From contig NZ_BMVP01000002.1 of the NCBI RefSeq assembly GCF_014650775.1, positions 930,001 through 994,000 of the forward strand: a stretch of 64,000 nt of DNA, in the 5' to 3' direction. Source of the DNA: Streptomyces cirratus. GTDB lineage: Bacteria > Actinomycetota > Actinomycetes > Streptomycetales > Streptomycetaceae. Under the pieces are notes generated by a model. That model did not search any database. It saw nothing but the letters and a program-made list of their open reading frames with translations, and was not told the origin of the DNA. The position numbers and the translations under genes were made by a program. Of this stretch, positions 9,265 to 20,827 are shown in pieces (position 1 is the stretch's first letter; the number at the start of each line of letters is the position of its first letter).

Positions 9265-9911
9265 GCGGTGCCCGGGCCCGCCTCGCGGACCATGCGCAGG
9301 TACCGGTCCCAGTCCCACAGGGGGCCCGGGTCCGTGTGGTCGGTGCCCGGGACCTCGCTGTGGCCGAGGACGTGTCTTCGGTCGACGGGTATGCCGTACC
9401 TGCGGCAGACGTCCGCCGTGAGCCGGGCCGACGCCGCGTACATCGCGTCCGTGAAGTCCTGCGGCCGGTCTATGAAGCCCTCGTGCTCGATGCCGACACT
9501 GCGCTCGTTCATCGAGCGGTTCCCGGAGTGGAAGGCCACGTCCAGCTCGCGCACCATCTGCTCCACATGCCCGTCCTGGCGGACGATGTAGTGCGCCGAC
9601 GCCTTGTGCCACGGGTTCTTGAAGGCGTCCACGGAGGTGTCGAAGCTGCCCTGTGTGACATGGATGACGATCCGGTCCACCCGGTAGTCCTCCGGCCGGT
9701 CCGCCATCCGCCAGTTCGCCGGCGAGGCCGCCGTCCAGCTCGCGCCCGCGTGGTCCAGCGCCCCCTCCTCGCGCGGCCGGGACACCCCCGGCAGCAGCCA
9801 CCACGCGCGCCCGAGCTCCTCCCGTCCGGCGAGCGCCGCGACCGCGAAGATCCCGAGCCCGCCGAACAGCACGGCCCTGCGGGTCCTGCCCCTGCTCCCC
9901 ATGTGATCCAC
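9261..9911 (-). CDS. Secreted N-acetylmuramoyl-L-alanine amidase (Amidase_2/PGRP type)
   Basis: 216 aa from GTG 9911 (gaggag 6 nt upstream); ATG 9902 three codons later is an alternative. The N-terminus [22 protein letters not shown] resembles a Tat signal (R-R-A-V-L); the key residues are the twin arginines. The mature part has the amidase fold with zinc ligands in [16 protein letters not shown] and [15 protein letters not shown], and IEHEGF typical of the family. It should cleave the bond between muramic acid and the stem peptide of peptidoglycan outside the cell. It lies head-on to both the desulfurase and mnmA genes, breaking up an otherwise co-directional thiolation pair. Confidence 0.88.
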   Translation of the reverse strand: MDHMGSRGRTRRAVLFGGLGIFAVAALAGREELGRAWWLLPGVSRPREEGALDHAGASWTAASPANWRMADRPEDYRVDRIVIHVTQGSFDTSVDAFKNPWHKASAHYIVRQDGHVEQMVRELDVAFHSGNRSMNERSVGIEHEGFIDRPQDFTDAMYAASARLTADVCRRYGIPVDRRHVLGHSEVPGTDHTDPGPLWDWDRYLRMVREAGPGTA

Positions 9912-9971
9912 CCCCCGCTCCTCACAACGCGCTGTGACCCCGGGCGGTTCCCCCGTACCCTGGACGGTGCT

Positions 9972-11105
9972 ATGACTGAGAACCTGCCGCGCACCCCCCG
10001 CCCCCTTCGCGTCCTGGCCGCCATGTCCGGCGGTGTGGACTCCGCCGTCGCCGCGGCCCGCGCGGTCGAAGCCGGGCACGAGGTGACCGGCGTCCACCTC
10101 GCCCTCTCCGCGAACCCGCAGTCCTTCCGGACCGGCGCCCGCGGCTGCTGCACCATCGAGGACTCCCGCGACGCCCGGCGCGCCGCCGACGTCATCGGCA
10201 TCCCCTTCTACGTCTGGGACCTCGCCGAACGCTTCCGCGAGGACGTCGTGGAGGACTTCATCTCCGAGTACGAGGCCGGCCGCACGCCCAACCCGTGCCT
10301 GCGCTGCAACGAGAAGATCAAGTTCGCGGCGCTGCTCGACAAGGCCCTCGCCCTCGGCTTCGACGCCGTCTGCACCGGCCACTACGCCACCGTCGTGGAG
10401 AACCCGGACGGCTCCCGCGAGCTGCACCGCGCCAGCGACATGGCCAAGGACCAGTCCTACGTCCTCGGCGTCCTGGACGAGAAGCAGCTCGCCCACGCCC
10501 TCTTCCCGCTCGGCGACACGCTCACCACCAAGGACGAGATCCGCGCCGAGGCCGAGCGCCGGGGCCTGGCCGTCGCGAAGAAGCCCGACAGCCACGACAT
10601 CTGCTTCATCGCCGACGGCGACACCCAGGGCTTCCTCGCGAGCCGTCTGGGCAAGGCCGAGGGTGACATCGTGGACGGGGCGACCGGCGAGAAGGTCGGC
10701 AGCCACGACGGCGCCTTCGGCTTCACCATCGGCCAGCGCAAGGGCCTGCGCATCGGGCACCCCGCCCCCGACGGGAAGCCGCGCTACGTGCTCGACATCT
10801 CGCCGGTCAACAACACCGTCACCGTCGGCCCCGCCGAGGCCCTCGACGTGAGCGCCCTCACCGCCATCCGTCCCCGCTGGTGCGGCTCCACCCCCGCCGC
10901 CCCGGGCACCTACACCGCGCAGCTGCGCGCCCACGGCGGCGAGAGCGAGGTCCACGCCGAAGTCGTGGACGGCGAGCTGCGGGTCTCCTTCACGGAGCCG
11001 GTGCGCGGCGTGGCCCCCGGCCAGGCCATCGTGCTCTACGACGGCACGCGCGTGGTCGGCTCCGCCACCATCGCCACCACCACCCGCGCCGCCGCGAGCG
11101 TCTGA
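9972..11105 (+). CDS. mnmA: tRNA-specific 2-thiouridylase MnmA
   Basis: 377-aa enzyme that activates U34 of Lys, Glu and Gln tRNAs with ATP and inserts sulfur to form 2-thiouridine. The ATP-pyrophosphatase P-loop SGGVDSA is at residues 19-25. The conserved cysteine regions are [12 protein letters not shown] and DSHDICFI (the second Cys is the persulfide-carrying one in the known family), with the C-terminal barrel QRKGLRIGH and YVLDISP. Sulfur probably comes from the nearby cysteine desulfurase. The divergent amidase starts only about 60 nt upstream, so the two promoters share a short gap. Confidence 0.96.
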   Translation: MTENLPRTPRPLRVLAAMSGGVDSAVAAARAVEAGHEVTGVHLALSANPQSFRTGARGCCTIEDSRDARRAADVIGIPFYVWDLAERFREDVVEDFISEYEAGRTPNPCLRCNEKIKFAALLDKALALGFDAVCTGHYATVVENPDGSRELHRASDMAKDQSYVLGVLDEKQLAHALFPLGDTLTTKDEIRAEAERRGLAVAKKPDSHDICFIADGDTQGFLASRLGKAEGDIVDGATGEKVGSHDGAFGFTIGQRKGLRIGHPAPDGKPRYVLDISPVNNTVTVGPAEALDVSALTAIRPRWCGSTPAAPGTYTAQLRAHGGESEVHAEVVDGELRVSFTEPVRGVAPGQAIVLYDGTRVVGSATIATTTRAAASV

Positions 11106-11112
11106 CCGGCCC

Positions 11113-11137
11113 CGGGCCGGGCCCCGGCCCCGGCCCG
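11113..11137. terminator. Hairpin between convergent mnmA and oxidoreductase genes
   Basis: cgggccggg (11113-11121) pairs with cccggcccg (11129-11137) across a 7-nt loop, in the 39-nt gap between two converging genes. No T-tract is present on either side. Low-complexity GC sequence makes alternative foldings possible. Confidence 0.45.
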
Positions 11138-11144
11138 AGCCGGC

Positions 11145-12068
11145 TCAGGCCACCGTCAGGACGATCTTGCCGGTGGTGCGGCCCTGCTCGCCGATCTCGT
11201 GGGCCTTCGCCGCCTGCTCCAGCGGCAGGACGGTGTCGACGACCACGCGGAGCCTGCCCGCGTCGGCCAGCGCGGCGATCTCCAGCAGGCCGCGGTGGTC
11301 CGGCTCCACGAGCATCCACGCGGCGTGCACGCCCTGCGGGTCCTGCGGCAGGCCGTCCGGGCCCGGCAGGGTGATCAGGTGGCCGCCCTGCTTGAGCACC
11401 TTGAGCGAGCGCTGCCCGTGGTCCCCGCCGACCGCGTCGAGCACGACGTCCACACCGCGGACGGCGTCCTCGAAGTCGGTGGTCCGGTAGTCGATCACCT
11501 CGTCGGCGCCCAGCTCGCGCAGCAGCTCGTGCTTGGCGGCGCTGGCGGTGCCGATCACGTACGCGCCGCGGGCCTTGGCGATCTGCACCGCCAGGTGGCC
11601 GACGCCGCCGGCCGCCGCGTGGATCAGCACCCGCTGACCCTCGGCGACCCCGGCCGTGTCCACCAGCGCCTGCCAGGCGGTCAGCGCGGCCAGCGGCAGG
11701 GCCGCAGCCTGCACGTGGTCCAGGGAGGCGGGCTTGCGCGCGAAGTGCCGGGCCGGGGCGACCACGTACTCGGCGTAGCCGCCCGCCTGGCGCGGGAAGT
11801 TCGGCATGCCGTAGACCTCGTCGCCCGCGCGGTACAGCGTCACGCCCGGGCCGACCGCCTCGACGGTGCCGGAGACGTCCCAGCCGACCATCGGGACCTC
11901 GCCCCAGCCGATGAGGGCGCCACTGGCCCGGGTCTTGAAGTCCACCGGGTTCACGCCGGCCGCGTGGACCCGCACGAGGACCTCGTTCAGACCCGGCTCG
12001 GGCCGCTCGGTCTCGACCTCGGTGAGAACCTCGGGTCCACCCCACTGGCTGACGACGACGGCACGCAT
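11145..12068 (-). CDS. NADP-dependent zinc-less quinone oxidoreductase (MDR superfamily)
   Basis: 307-aa medium-chain dehydrogenase/reductase. It has the N-terminal GroES-like domain (AAGVNPVDFKTRAS, GWDVSGTVEAVG, GDEVYGM) and a Rossmann domain with VLIHAAAGGVGHLAVQIAKARGA, where A-A-G-G-V-G is the NADP motif. The catalytic zinc cysteines are absent, as in quinone oxidoreductases. Start ATG at 12068 with aaggag 8 nt upstream. It is divergent from a GlxA/AraC-type regulator gene across a 114-nt gap holding an inverted repeat, so it is probably a target of that regulator. The natural substrate cannot be deduced. Confidence 0.9.
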   Translation of the reverse strand: MRAVVVSQWGGPEVLTEVETERPEPGLNEVLVRVHAAGVNPVDFKTRASGALIGWGEVPMVGWDVSGTVEAVGPGVTLYRAGDEVYGMPNFPRQAGGYAEYVVAPARHFARKPASLDHVQAAALPLAALTAWQALVDTAGVAEGQRVLIHAAAGGVGHLAVQIAKARGAYVIGTASAAKHELLRELGADEVIDYRTTDFEDAVRGVDVVLDAVGGDHGQRSLKVLKQGGHLITLPGPDGLPQDPQGVHAAWMLVEPDHRGLLEIAALADAGRLRVVVDTVLPLEQAAKAHEIGEQGRTTGKIVLTVA

Positions 12069-12140
12069 GAATGTCTCCTTGGTTGCGCTCTGCGCCGGTT
12101 CTACCGGCCGATGGCACCAGCTTGGCCGCCCCCCGACCCT

Positions 12141-12167
12141 CATGGTGATGGCCGGACGGCCACCATG
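12141..12167. promoter_or_regulatory. Inverted repeat in the divergent oxidoreductase/GlxA-type regulator promoter
   Basis: catggtg (12141-12147) and caccatg (12161-12167) form a perfect 7-bp inverted repeat, and tggccg/cggcca nest inside it. It sits 15 nt before the regulator start and 73 nt from the oxidoreductase start. It may be an operator of the AraC-type regulator or of another protein; direct evidence is only the symmetry and position. Confidence 0.4.
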
Positions 12168-12182
12168 TGACAGAATCTGGCC

Positions 12183-13154
12183 ATGCACCGTGTAGCCGTA
12201 CTCGCCCTCGACGGCGTCGCCCCCTTCGAGCTCGGCATGCCCTCGCGCGTCTTCGGCAACGCCCTCGCCGAGGACCGCAGCGCCCTCTACGAGGTCACCG
12301 TCTGTACCGCGGACGGCCGGCCCGTAGCCAGCGACGCGGGCTTCACCATCGGCGTCTCGGCGGGCCCCGAAGCCCTCGCCGCGGCCGACACCGTGATCGT
12401 CCCGCCGACCCACGCCATGCCGGGGCTGCTGCGCGGCGAACCCCTGCCGGAGCCCCTCGCGGACGCCCTCGCGGCCATCCGCCCCGGCACCCGCATCGTG
12501 TCCATCTGCACCGGCTCGGAGGTGCTCGCCGCCGCCGGGCTGCTCGACGGCCGACCCGCCACCACCCACTGGGTGCACGCGCCGGAGTTCCAGCGGGCAT
12601 TCCCCCGGGTCAAGCTCGACGAGGACGTGCTCTTCGTCGACGACGGCGACCTCCTCACCTCCGCCGGGGTCGCCGCCGGCATCGACCTCTGCCTCTACCT
12701 GATCCGCGCCGACCACGGCACCGCCGTCGCCAACCGCGCCGCCCGGCTGTGCGTCGTACCGCCGTGGCGCGACGGCGGCCAGGCCCAGTACATCGACCGG
12801 CCGGTCCCCGAGCCCACCGTCGCCACCACCACCGCCACCCGCGCCTGGGCCCTGGAACGGCTCTCCCAGCCCCTCACCCTGGCCGAGCTGGCCGCGCACG
12901 CGAGGATGAGCCTGCGCACCTTCACCCGGCGCTTCCGCGACGAGGTCGGCATGACCCCGGTCCAGTGGCTCACCGGCCAGCGCCTCGACCTGGCACGGCA
13001 GTTGCTGGAATCGAGCGACCTGCCCGTCGACCTGGTCGCCCACCGCTCCGGCTTCGGCTCCGCGAACTCCCTGCGCCAGCACATGCGCGCCGCCCTGGGC
13101 ATCTCCCCGATCGCCTACCGGCGCACCTTCCGCCCGGCCCTCGTGGAGGCATGA
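12183..13154 (+). CDS. GlxA-family transcriptional regulator (DJ-1/PfpI domain plus AraC HTH)
   Basis: 323 aa. Residues 1 to about 170 form a DJ-1/PfpI (class I amidotransferase-like) domain (VAVLALDGVAPFELGMP; nucleophile-elbow region VSICTGSEVLAAAGLLDG with a Cys). The C-terminal 100 residues are two AraC-type helix-turn-helix units (LAAHARMSLRTFTRRFRDE, VAHRSGFGSANSLRQHMRA). Known family members sense small metabolites and activate adjacent catabolic or detoxification genes. The divergent oxidoreductase is the obvious candidate target, and autoregulation is likely. The ligand is unknown. Confidence 0.92.
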   Translation: MHRVAVLALDGVAPFELGMPSRVFGNALAEDRSALYEVTVCTADGRPVASDAGFTIGVSAGPEALAAADTVIVPPTHAMPGLLRGEPLPEPLADALAAIRPGTRIVSICTGSEVLAAAGLLDGRPATTHWVHAPEFQRAFPRVKLDEDVLFVDDGDLLTSAGVAAGIDLCLYLIRADHGTAVANRAARLCVVPPWRDGGQAQYIDRPVPEPTVATTTATRAWALERLSQPLTLAELAAHARMSLRTFTRRFRDEVGMTPVQWLTGQRLDLARQLLESSDLPVDLVAHRSGFGSANSLRQHMRAALGISPIAYRRTFRPALVEA

Positions 13155-13249
13155 CCTCCGGGGTAATCGCCCTCCCGGACGCCGTTCGGCAGGATCGACC
13201 CGACGGCCCGGGCCCGGGCCACCCGCGACAGCCGGCAAGGGAGACAGCC

Positions 13250-13594
13250 ATGACCGCGTACGCCATCGGCCACATACGTCCCGGGACGATGAACGAGGAG
13301 ATCCTGCGCTACATCGAGGAGATCCAGGCCACCATGGATCCCTTCGAGGGCCGCTTCCTCGTCCACGGAGCACAAGTGGAGGTCATGGAAGGCACCTTCC
13401 CCGGCACGCTCGTCGTCATCGGCTTCCCGGACATCGAGCGCGCCCGCGCCTGGTACGCCTCGCCCGCCTACCAGGCCCTCGTCCCGCTCCGCACCCGCCA
13501 CATCCCGGGAGAGATCATCCTGGTCGACGGCGTCCCGCCGGGCTACGACGCCCGCAAGACCGCCGCCGGGCTGCGCGAGGCGGCCGGACTCTGA
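13250..13594 (+). CDS. DUF1330 domain-containing protein
   Basis: 114-aa small ferredoxin-like (dimeric alpha/beta barrel) protein. Visible features are MTAYAIGHIRPGTMNEE at the N-terminus, GTFPGTLVVIGFPDIERARAWY and SPAYQALVPLRTRH, all typical of DUF1330. ATG at 13250 with gggag 6 nt upstream. The family has no agreed biochemical function; members are small stand-alone proteins often near redox genes. It follows the GlxA-type regulator by 95 nt and may be transcribed separately. Confidence 0.85.
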   Translation: MTAYAIGHIRPGTMNEEILRYIEEIQATMDPFEGRFLVHGAQVEVMEGTFPGTLVVIGFPDIERARAWYASPAYQALVPLRTRHIPGEIILVDGVPPGYDARKTAAGLREAAGL

Positions 13595-13636
13595 GGAGGG
13601 GCGGGGCGGGGTCCGGCGGGGTGCGAGCATGACCGT

Positions 13637-14326
13637 ATGGCTACTCACCTGATCACCGGTGCCGGATCCGGCATCGGCGCCGCCGTCGCCGCCCGCCTGC
13701 ACGCCCGCGGCGACGACCTCGTCCTGCTGGCCCGCGACGCCGGCCGCGCCAGGCAGCTCACCGACCGCTACCCCGGGGCCCGCGCACTCGTCGGCGACCT
13801 CGCCGACCCCGACCGGCTCTCCTGGGCGTTCTCCAAGCAGGCCGTCCCCGAGCGGATCGACTCCCTCCTGCACATCGCCGGCATCGTGGACCTCGGCCCC
13901 GTCGGCGAGCTGCGCCCCAAGACCTGGCACCAGCAGCTCAACGTGAACCTCATCGCCCCCGCCGAGGTCACCCGGCTGCTGCTGCCGACCCTGCGCGCCT
14001 CGCACGCCACCGTGGTCTTCGTGAACTCCGGCGCCGGACTGAGCGCCCACGCCGACTGGAGCGCGTACGCCGCCTCCAAGCACGGCCTCAAGGCGCTCGC
14101 CGACTCCCTGCGCGCGGAGGAGAAGCCCCACGGCATCCGCGTCACCTCCGTCTACCCCGGCCGCACGGCCAGCCCCATGCAGGCCAAGGTGCACTCGCAG
14201 GAGGGCAAGGAGTACGACCCCGCCGCCTGGATCGACCCCGAGTCGGTGGCCACCACCATCGTCATGGCCGTCGACCTGCCCCGCGACGCCGAGGTCAACG
14301 ACCTGTCCGTGAGGCCCGGCCGATGA
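13637..14326 (+). CDS. SDR-family NAD(P)-dependent oxidoreductase
   Basis: 229-aa short-chain dehydrogenase/reductase. The cofactor motif is TGAGSGIG at residues 7-14, the structural HIAGI (a variant of NNAG) is near residue 79, the catalytic serine lies in FVNSGAG, and the catalytic Tyr and Lys in YAASKHG. The stop overlaps the next start (atga at 14323-14326), so it is translationally coupled to the MetE-like gene. The substrate is unknown. Confidence 0.93.
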   Translation: MATHLITGAGSGIGAAVAARLHARGDDLVLLARDAGRARQLTDRYPGARALVGDLADPDRLSWAFSKQAVPERIDSLLHIAGIVDLGPVGELRPKTWHQQLNVNLIAPAEVTRLLLPTLRASHATVVFVNSGAGLSAHADWSAYAASKHGLKALADSLRAEEKPHGIRVTSVYPGRTASPMQAKVHSQEGKEYDPAAWIDPESVATTIVMAVDLPRDAEVNDLSVRPGR

Positions 14327-15318
14327 CCGCGAACGCCACCGGCGTCGGGTCGCTGCCCGGCGGCGACGCCCGCGAGGCCGCCAAGACCGCCACCGGCTCC
14401 TTCGAGGAGTTCCCGTACCTCCCCGAGCTGCCCGCCCGCGGGCCCGGCGCGGACATGATCGGCCGCACCCTCGGCCTCCTCGTGGAGATGTACGCCCACG
14501 TCGAACCCAGCGGCTGGCGCATCAGCGACCGCCCCGGCCGCGACACCAGGCGTTCCCGGTCCTGGCTCGGGGAGGACCTGGACGCCCTGGAGGAGTTCAC
14601 CCAGGGGTACCGGGGCAAGCTCAAGATCCAGGCCGTCGGCCCGTGGACCCTGGCCGCCGCCCTGGAACTGCACGGCGGCGAGGCCATGCTCCAGGACGCG
14701 GGTGCCTGCCGTGACCTGGCCGGATCCCTCGCCGAGGGCCTGCGCGAGCACCTGGCCGACGTACAGCGGCGGGTACCCGGCGCCGAGATCGTGCTCCAGT
14801 TCGACGAGCCTTCGCTGACCGCCGTCCTGCTCGGCCGCGTCCGCTCCGCGAGCGGCTACCGCACCTACCGGGCGGTCGACCGGCAGGTGGTCGAGGGCAC
14901 GCTCCGCGAGCTGTTCGCCGTCACGGACTCCGTCGGGGGCGGCGAGGTGATCGTCCACTCCTGCGCCCCCGAGGTCCCCTTCGGCCTCCTGCGCCGAGCG
15001 GGCGCCACGGGCGTGTCGTTCGATTTCTCGCTGCTCACCGAGCGCGAGGACGACGCCATCGGGGAAGCGGTCGAGGACGGCCTGAAACTCTTCGCCGGAG
15101 TGGTGCCGGGCACCGACGCCCCGTTGTCAGACCCGGGCGGTAGCGTCATGGGTGTCAGGAAGCTTTGGCGCAGGCTGGGGCTGGCCCCGGGGACTCTGGC
15201 CGAGTCCGTCGTGGTCACCCCGTCGTGCGGTCTGGCGGGCGCCTCGCCCGCCTACGCCCGCGCGGCACAGGCGCACTGCGTCAGAGCGGCGAGGTCGCTC
15301 GCCGACAACCCTGAGTGA
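14323..15318 (+). CDS. MetE-like (cobalamin-independent methionine synthase C-terminal) family protein
   Basis: 331 aa, the length of stand-alone MetE C-terminal-domain proteins rather than of full MetE (about 750). It keeps the probable zinc ligands in IVHSCAPE (His and Cys) and the second Cys in VTPSCGLAGAS, together with QFDEPSL. Full MetE transfers a methyl group from polyglutamylated methyltetrahydrofolate to homocysteine. Short forms use other methyl donors or are uncharacterised, so methionine synthase is a family-based guess. It is coupled to the SDR upstream and ends 30 nt before ligA, forming a probable SDR-metE-ligA unit. Confidence 0.8.
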   Translation: MTANATGVGSLPGGDAREAAKTATGSFEEFPYLPELPARGPGADMIGRTLGLLVEMYAHVEPSGWRISDRPGRDTRRSRSWLGEDLDALEEFTQGYRGKLKIQAVGPWTLAAALELHGGEAMLQDAGACRDLAGSLAEGLREHLADVQRRVPGAEIVLQFDEPSLTAVLLGRVRSASGYRTYRAVDRQVVEGTLRELFAVTDSVGGGEVIVHSCAPEVPFGLLRRAGATGVSFDFSLLTEREDDAIGEAVEDGLKLFAGVVPGTDAPLSDPGGSVMGVRKLWRRLGLAPGTLAESVVVTPSCGLAGASPAYARAAQAHCVRAARSLADNPE

Positions 15319-17559
<2,241 letters not shown>

Positions 17560-17947
17560 CAACCGGATGAACGTCCTTCCGGGATAGCGGTGTAGACGAA
17601 CGGATGCGTGGCGTGCGGCCGTACGGGCGGGCGCACGCCCGGCGCGGCTCCCAGTGGTAAACGGCCGGTACAAGGCTGGTGGCAGGCCCATGAGCTGTCG
17701 GATCATCGGATGGGTGACCCCGGTTGTCCTGGTCCAAACTCGCCCGTTCGGCGGATACCGTACTGATGAGGATGGCTGGGTCGCATTCGGGCAACCACCG
17801 CCGACCGCTGCCCCTGGGAGCCTTTGGCGTCCTACTGTTGAGGGGTGCGCCTGTCGTGCACGGCTGCCTGATGCGCTGTCAGCCGTGATGGCATGACACA
17901 GGGGCCATCGCGTGACATCGGCATCGCCGGCTGTGAGAGGGACGGGC
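17560..17947. other. Intergenic region upstream of the GGDEF-EAL gene
   Basis: A 388-nt gap with lower GC than its neighbours and no convincing coding region. It should hold the promoter of the GGDEF-EAL gene. The sequence tgacacaggggcca (17894-17907) matches 7 of the 9 fixed positions of the published BldD box, with a perfect left half, 40 nt before the chosen start. That is suggestive only. I see no terminator after ligA. Confidence 0.4.
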
Positions 17948-20143
17948 ATGAAACCCACCGAAAGCGCCGACCCGTCACCCGAATCAGGCGGGGAACCCCC
18001 GCCCGTGCGGACGGGCCGGCTCGGTCTCCTGCGTGCCAGGACGCCGCGGACACGCACGCTCGACACCGGGGCGGCCGCGGATGACGTACAGGGGCGCACC
18101 GTGCTGCCCTTCGCCGTCGTCGGCCTTGCCGTCGCCGTACTGGCCGCAGGCGTGGTCTCCGCCCTGACCGACCGTCACGCCCTGTTCCCCGGCGGCCCCG
18201 TGGGCTGGGCGCTGGCCCTGCTCACCGGAGTCATCGTCGGCCACCTCGTGGCGCTCGGCCGCGACCGCTGGTGGGGCGGCACCGGCTCGGGAGCCGCGCT
18301 CACACTCGGCGTCCTCCTCCTCTACGGATGGGTCCCCGCCGGACTGGTCTCGCTGGCCGTCGTCTCGCTCGTCGGCGCGGCCCGCCGCCACCGCTGGCGG
18401 CAAGGCCTGCTGCACGGCTCCGCCGACATCCTCGGCATCGGCGCGGGCGCCCTCGCCCTGGCCGCCTTCGGCGAGACGCCGACCGTGGAAACCCCCTGGC
18501 TGCCCGGCACGTGGGACCTGGCGGCGATCCCCGAAGTGGTCATCGTCGCCCTCACCTACCTGCTGGTGACCCGGATCGTGCTGTGGTTCGCGCTCGCCCC
18601 GCGCGGCGCCGGACTGCCCACCGTTGCCCGCACCGCCCTGCTGCGCCAGGCCCTGGTCGCCGCCGCCCTGCTCGGCATCGCCCCGCTGATCTGCGTCGTC
18701 GCCTCCAACCAGCCGGTACTGCTGCCGCTGTTCGCCGTACCGCTCATCGCACTGGACTCCACCCTGTGGATCGCCCGCGCCCGCGCCGAGGAACAGCTGC
18801 GCGACCCGCTGACCGGCCTGCCGAACCGGCAGTGGCTTTTGGAGCGCACCTGGTCGGCGCTGGACGAGGCTGAACGTTTGGGCACCCGCTCCGCCCTCGT
18901 CCTCATCGACCTCGACCGCTTCCGCGCCGTCAACGACACCCTCGGCCACCTCGCCGGGGACCGGCTGCTCCTCCAGATCGCCGAGCGGCTGCGCCAGGCG
19001 CTCCCGCCGGACGCCGAGGCGGCGCGCCTGGGCGGTGACGAGTTCGCCGTCCTGCTGCCCCTGGCCGACTCCACCACCAGCGCCCAGCGGGTCGCCCGGC
19101 ACCTGGTCTCCGAGCTCAGCTCCCCGCTCGACCTCGACGGCCTCACCCTCGTCCTGGAGGCCAGCGCCGGCCTCGCCGTCTTCCCCGACCACGCCCTGGA
19201 CGCGGAGGGCCTGCTGCGCCGCGCCGACGTCGCCATGTACCAGGCCAAGCGGGACCGCACCGGCGTCGAGGTGTACGAGTCCAAGCGCGACAGCAACACG
19301 CCCGACCGGCTCGGCCTCCTCGGAGACCTCCGCAGGGCGCTCGACGCGGGCGAGGTCGAACTCCACTACCAGCCGAAAGTCCGCTTCGACGGAAAGGTGG
19401 CCGGCCTCGAAGCGCTCGTGCGCTGGGTCCACCCCGAGCGGGGGCGGGTCTCCCCGGACGAGTTCATCGCCATCGCGGAGACCTCCGGCCTCATGCCGCA
19501 CCTGACGGAATACGTCCTGGAGACGGCGCTGGCCCAGGTGGCGCGCTGGCGCGCGCAGGGCCTCGAGGTGCCGGTCGCCGTGAACGTCTCACCGCGCGAC
19601 GTCCACACCCCCGGTTTCGCGGGAGCCGTGGCCGCCAGACTCGCCCGGCACGGCGTCCCGGCGAGCGGCCTCCAGCTGGAGATAACGGAGCACGTCTTGC
19701 TGGAGGACCCGCAGCGGGCGGCGGACACCATGGCCGGGCTGACCGGCCACGGGGTGAAGATGTCCCTGGACGACTTCGGCACCGGCTACTCCTCGCTGGT
19801 GCATCTGCGGCGGCTGCCGGTCAGCGAGCTCAAGATCGACCGCTCGTTCGTGGCGCGGCTGGCCGTGGACGCCCAGGACGCCGAGATCGTGCGGTGCACG
19901 GTGGACCTCGCGCACTCGCTGGGCCTGCTGGTCGTCGCGGAGGGCGTCGAGGACGACGAGACCTGGGAGCGCCTGCGGGACCTGGGCTGCGACGCCGTCC
20001 AGGGCTGGCTGGTCGCCGCCGCCATGCCGCCGCAGGAGGCCACGGCCTGGCTCCTGGCCCGCGGCGAACGCGGCTGGCGCCGCCCGGCGGACATCACGGC
20101 CGAACTCGCCGCCGCGGCCGCCAAGGAATCCCAGGCGTCCTGA
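17948..20143 (+). CDS. rmdB: Membrane-bound GGDEF-EAL c-di-GMP enzyme (RmdB-like)
   Basis: 731 aa. About six membrane helices lie in the first 290 residues (for example [19 protein letters not shown]). A GGDEF domain follows ([12 protein letters not shown], signature [12 protein letters not shown]) and then an EAL domain with intact signature (LEALVRW), catalytic DDFGTGYSS and KIDRSFV. Both domains keep their key residues, so synthesis and breakdown of c-di-GMP are both possible. In S. coelicolor the enzyme beside ligA is, as I recall, RmdB, a phosphodiesterase affecting development. The symbol rests on architecture plus that remembered position. Start: ATG 17948 has gagaggga upstream; a GTG at 17912 would add 12 residues. 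Confidence 0.85.
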   Translation: MKPTESADPSPESGGEPPPVRTGRLGLLRARTPRTRTLDTGAAADDVQGRTVLPFAVVGLAVAVLAAGVVSALTDRHALFPGGPVGWALALLTGVIVGHLVALGRDRWWGGTGSGAALTLGVLLLYGWVPAGLVSLAVVSLVGAARRHRWRQGLLHGSADILGIGAGALALAAFGETPTVETPWLPGTWDLAAIPEVVIVALTYLLVTRIVLWFALAPRGAGLPTVARTALLRQALVAAALLGIAPLICVVASNQPVLLPLFAVPLIALDSTLWIARARAEEQLRDPLTGLPNRQWLLERTWSALDEAERLGTRSALVLIDLDRFRAVNDTLGHLAGDRLLLQIAERLRQALPPDAEAARLGGDEFAVLLPLADSTTSAQRVARHLVSELSSPLDLDGLTLVLEASAGLAVFPDHALDAEGLLRRADVAMYQAKRDRTGVEVYESKRDSNTPDRLGLLGDLRRALDAGEVELHYQPKVRFDGKVAGLEALVRWVHPERGRVSPDEFIAIAETSGLMPHLTEYVLETALAQVARWRAQGLEVPVAVNVSPRDVHTPGFAGAVAARLARHGVPASGLQLEITEHVLLEDPQRAADTMAGLTGHGVKMSLDDFGTGYSSLVHLRRLPVSELKIDRSFVARLAVDAQDAEIVRCTVDLAHSLGLLVVAEGVEDDETWERLRDLGCDAVQGWLVAAAMPPQEATAWLLARGERGWRRPADITAELAAAAAKESQAS

Positions 20144-20525
20144 CCCCCCGGCCCCGCCGGAGGCCCCCGGGCCCGCCGGGGGCCCACCATGCCCCTCCGG
20201 CGGGCATCCGGCCCTGCCGGAGGCCCACCCGGTCCGGCGGAGGCCCACCCCCGGTCCCGCCATGAGGTTCACCCGGCCCCCGCCGAGGCCCACCCGGTCC
20301 AGCCGGGACATTTCAGCCCCGCCGGCGTTTGAGGCGCGGGGGCCGGGGCGGAGCCCCGGGGAGCCCCGGGCCCAGCCCGGGGGCCGCTCGCGGCGCGGCG
20401 CCGCAGCCGGCCCGTACCCCCTCCGCCGGAGGCCCCCGGCGGCAAACCGTTTAGTGGCTCCGGCCTCCCGCCCCATAGGATTGGCAGCGAAACCTACACA
20501 CTCACCACCCCCAGAGGATCGCTGC
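20144..20525. repeat. GC-rich repetitive intergenic region before gatC
   Basis: 382 nt without a credible gene. It contains degenerate direct repeats built around gaggcccaccc (near 20220, 20240 and 20285) and many short GC inverted repeats. From 20311 it carries the sequence tttcagccccgccggcg tttgaggcgcgggg (shown in two parts), followed by a gccccggg-rich palindromic tail to about 20375. I recognise this block from memory as a recurrent intergenic repeat in Streptomyces genomes. The gatC promoter and ribosome site (agagga, 20514-20519) lie at the right end. Confidence 0.6.
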
Positions 20526-20822
20526 ATGCCTGGCATCACGCGCGAGGAGGTCGCCCACCTCGCTCGGCTGGCACGTCTGGAACTGAAGAGCGAAGAGCTC
20601 GACCACTTCGCCGGACAGCTCGACGACATCATCGGCGCGGTCGCCCGCGTATCCGAGGTCGCCGACCAAGACGTCCCGCCGACCTCCCACCCGCTGCCGC
20701 TGACCAACGTCATGCGCGCGGACGAGGTCCGTCCGTCGCTCACCCCCGAGCAGGCGCTTTCCGGCGCTCCCGCCCAGGAGCAGCAGCGTTTCAAGGTGCC
20801 GCAGATCCTGGGGGAGGACTAA
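20526..20822 (+). CDS. gatC: Asp/Glu-tRNA amidotransferase subunit GatC
   Basis: 98-aa subunit that wraps around and stabilises GatA in the GatCAB complex, which converts Glu-tRNA(Gln) and Asp-tRNA(Asn) to Gln-tRNA and Asn-tRNA. Recognised by [20 protein letters not shown] at the N-terminus, the middle ALSGAP region, and the C-terminal [12 protein letters not shown]. Length is usual. ATG start at 20526 with agagga 6 nt upstream. It is separated from gatA by 5 nt and is the first gene of the gatC-gatA-x-gatB operon. Confidence 0.96.
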   Translation: MPGITREEVAHLARLARLELKSEELDHFAGQLDDIIGAVARVSEVADQDVPPTSHPLPLTNVMRADEVRPSLTPEQALSGAPAQEQQRFKVPQILGED

Positions 20823-20827
20823 CAACC

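Noticed and set aside
20144..20310. Direct repeats resembling a CRISPR array
   Set aside because: Units are degenerate, GC-rich, irregularly spaced and without unique spacers or cas genes.
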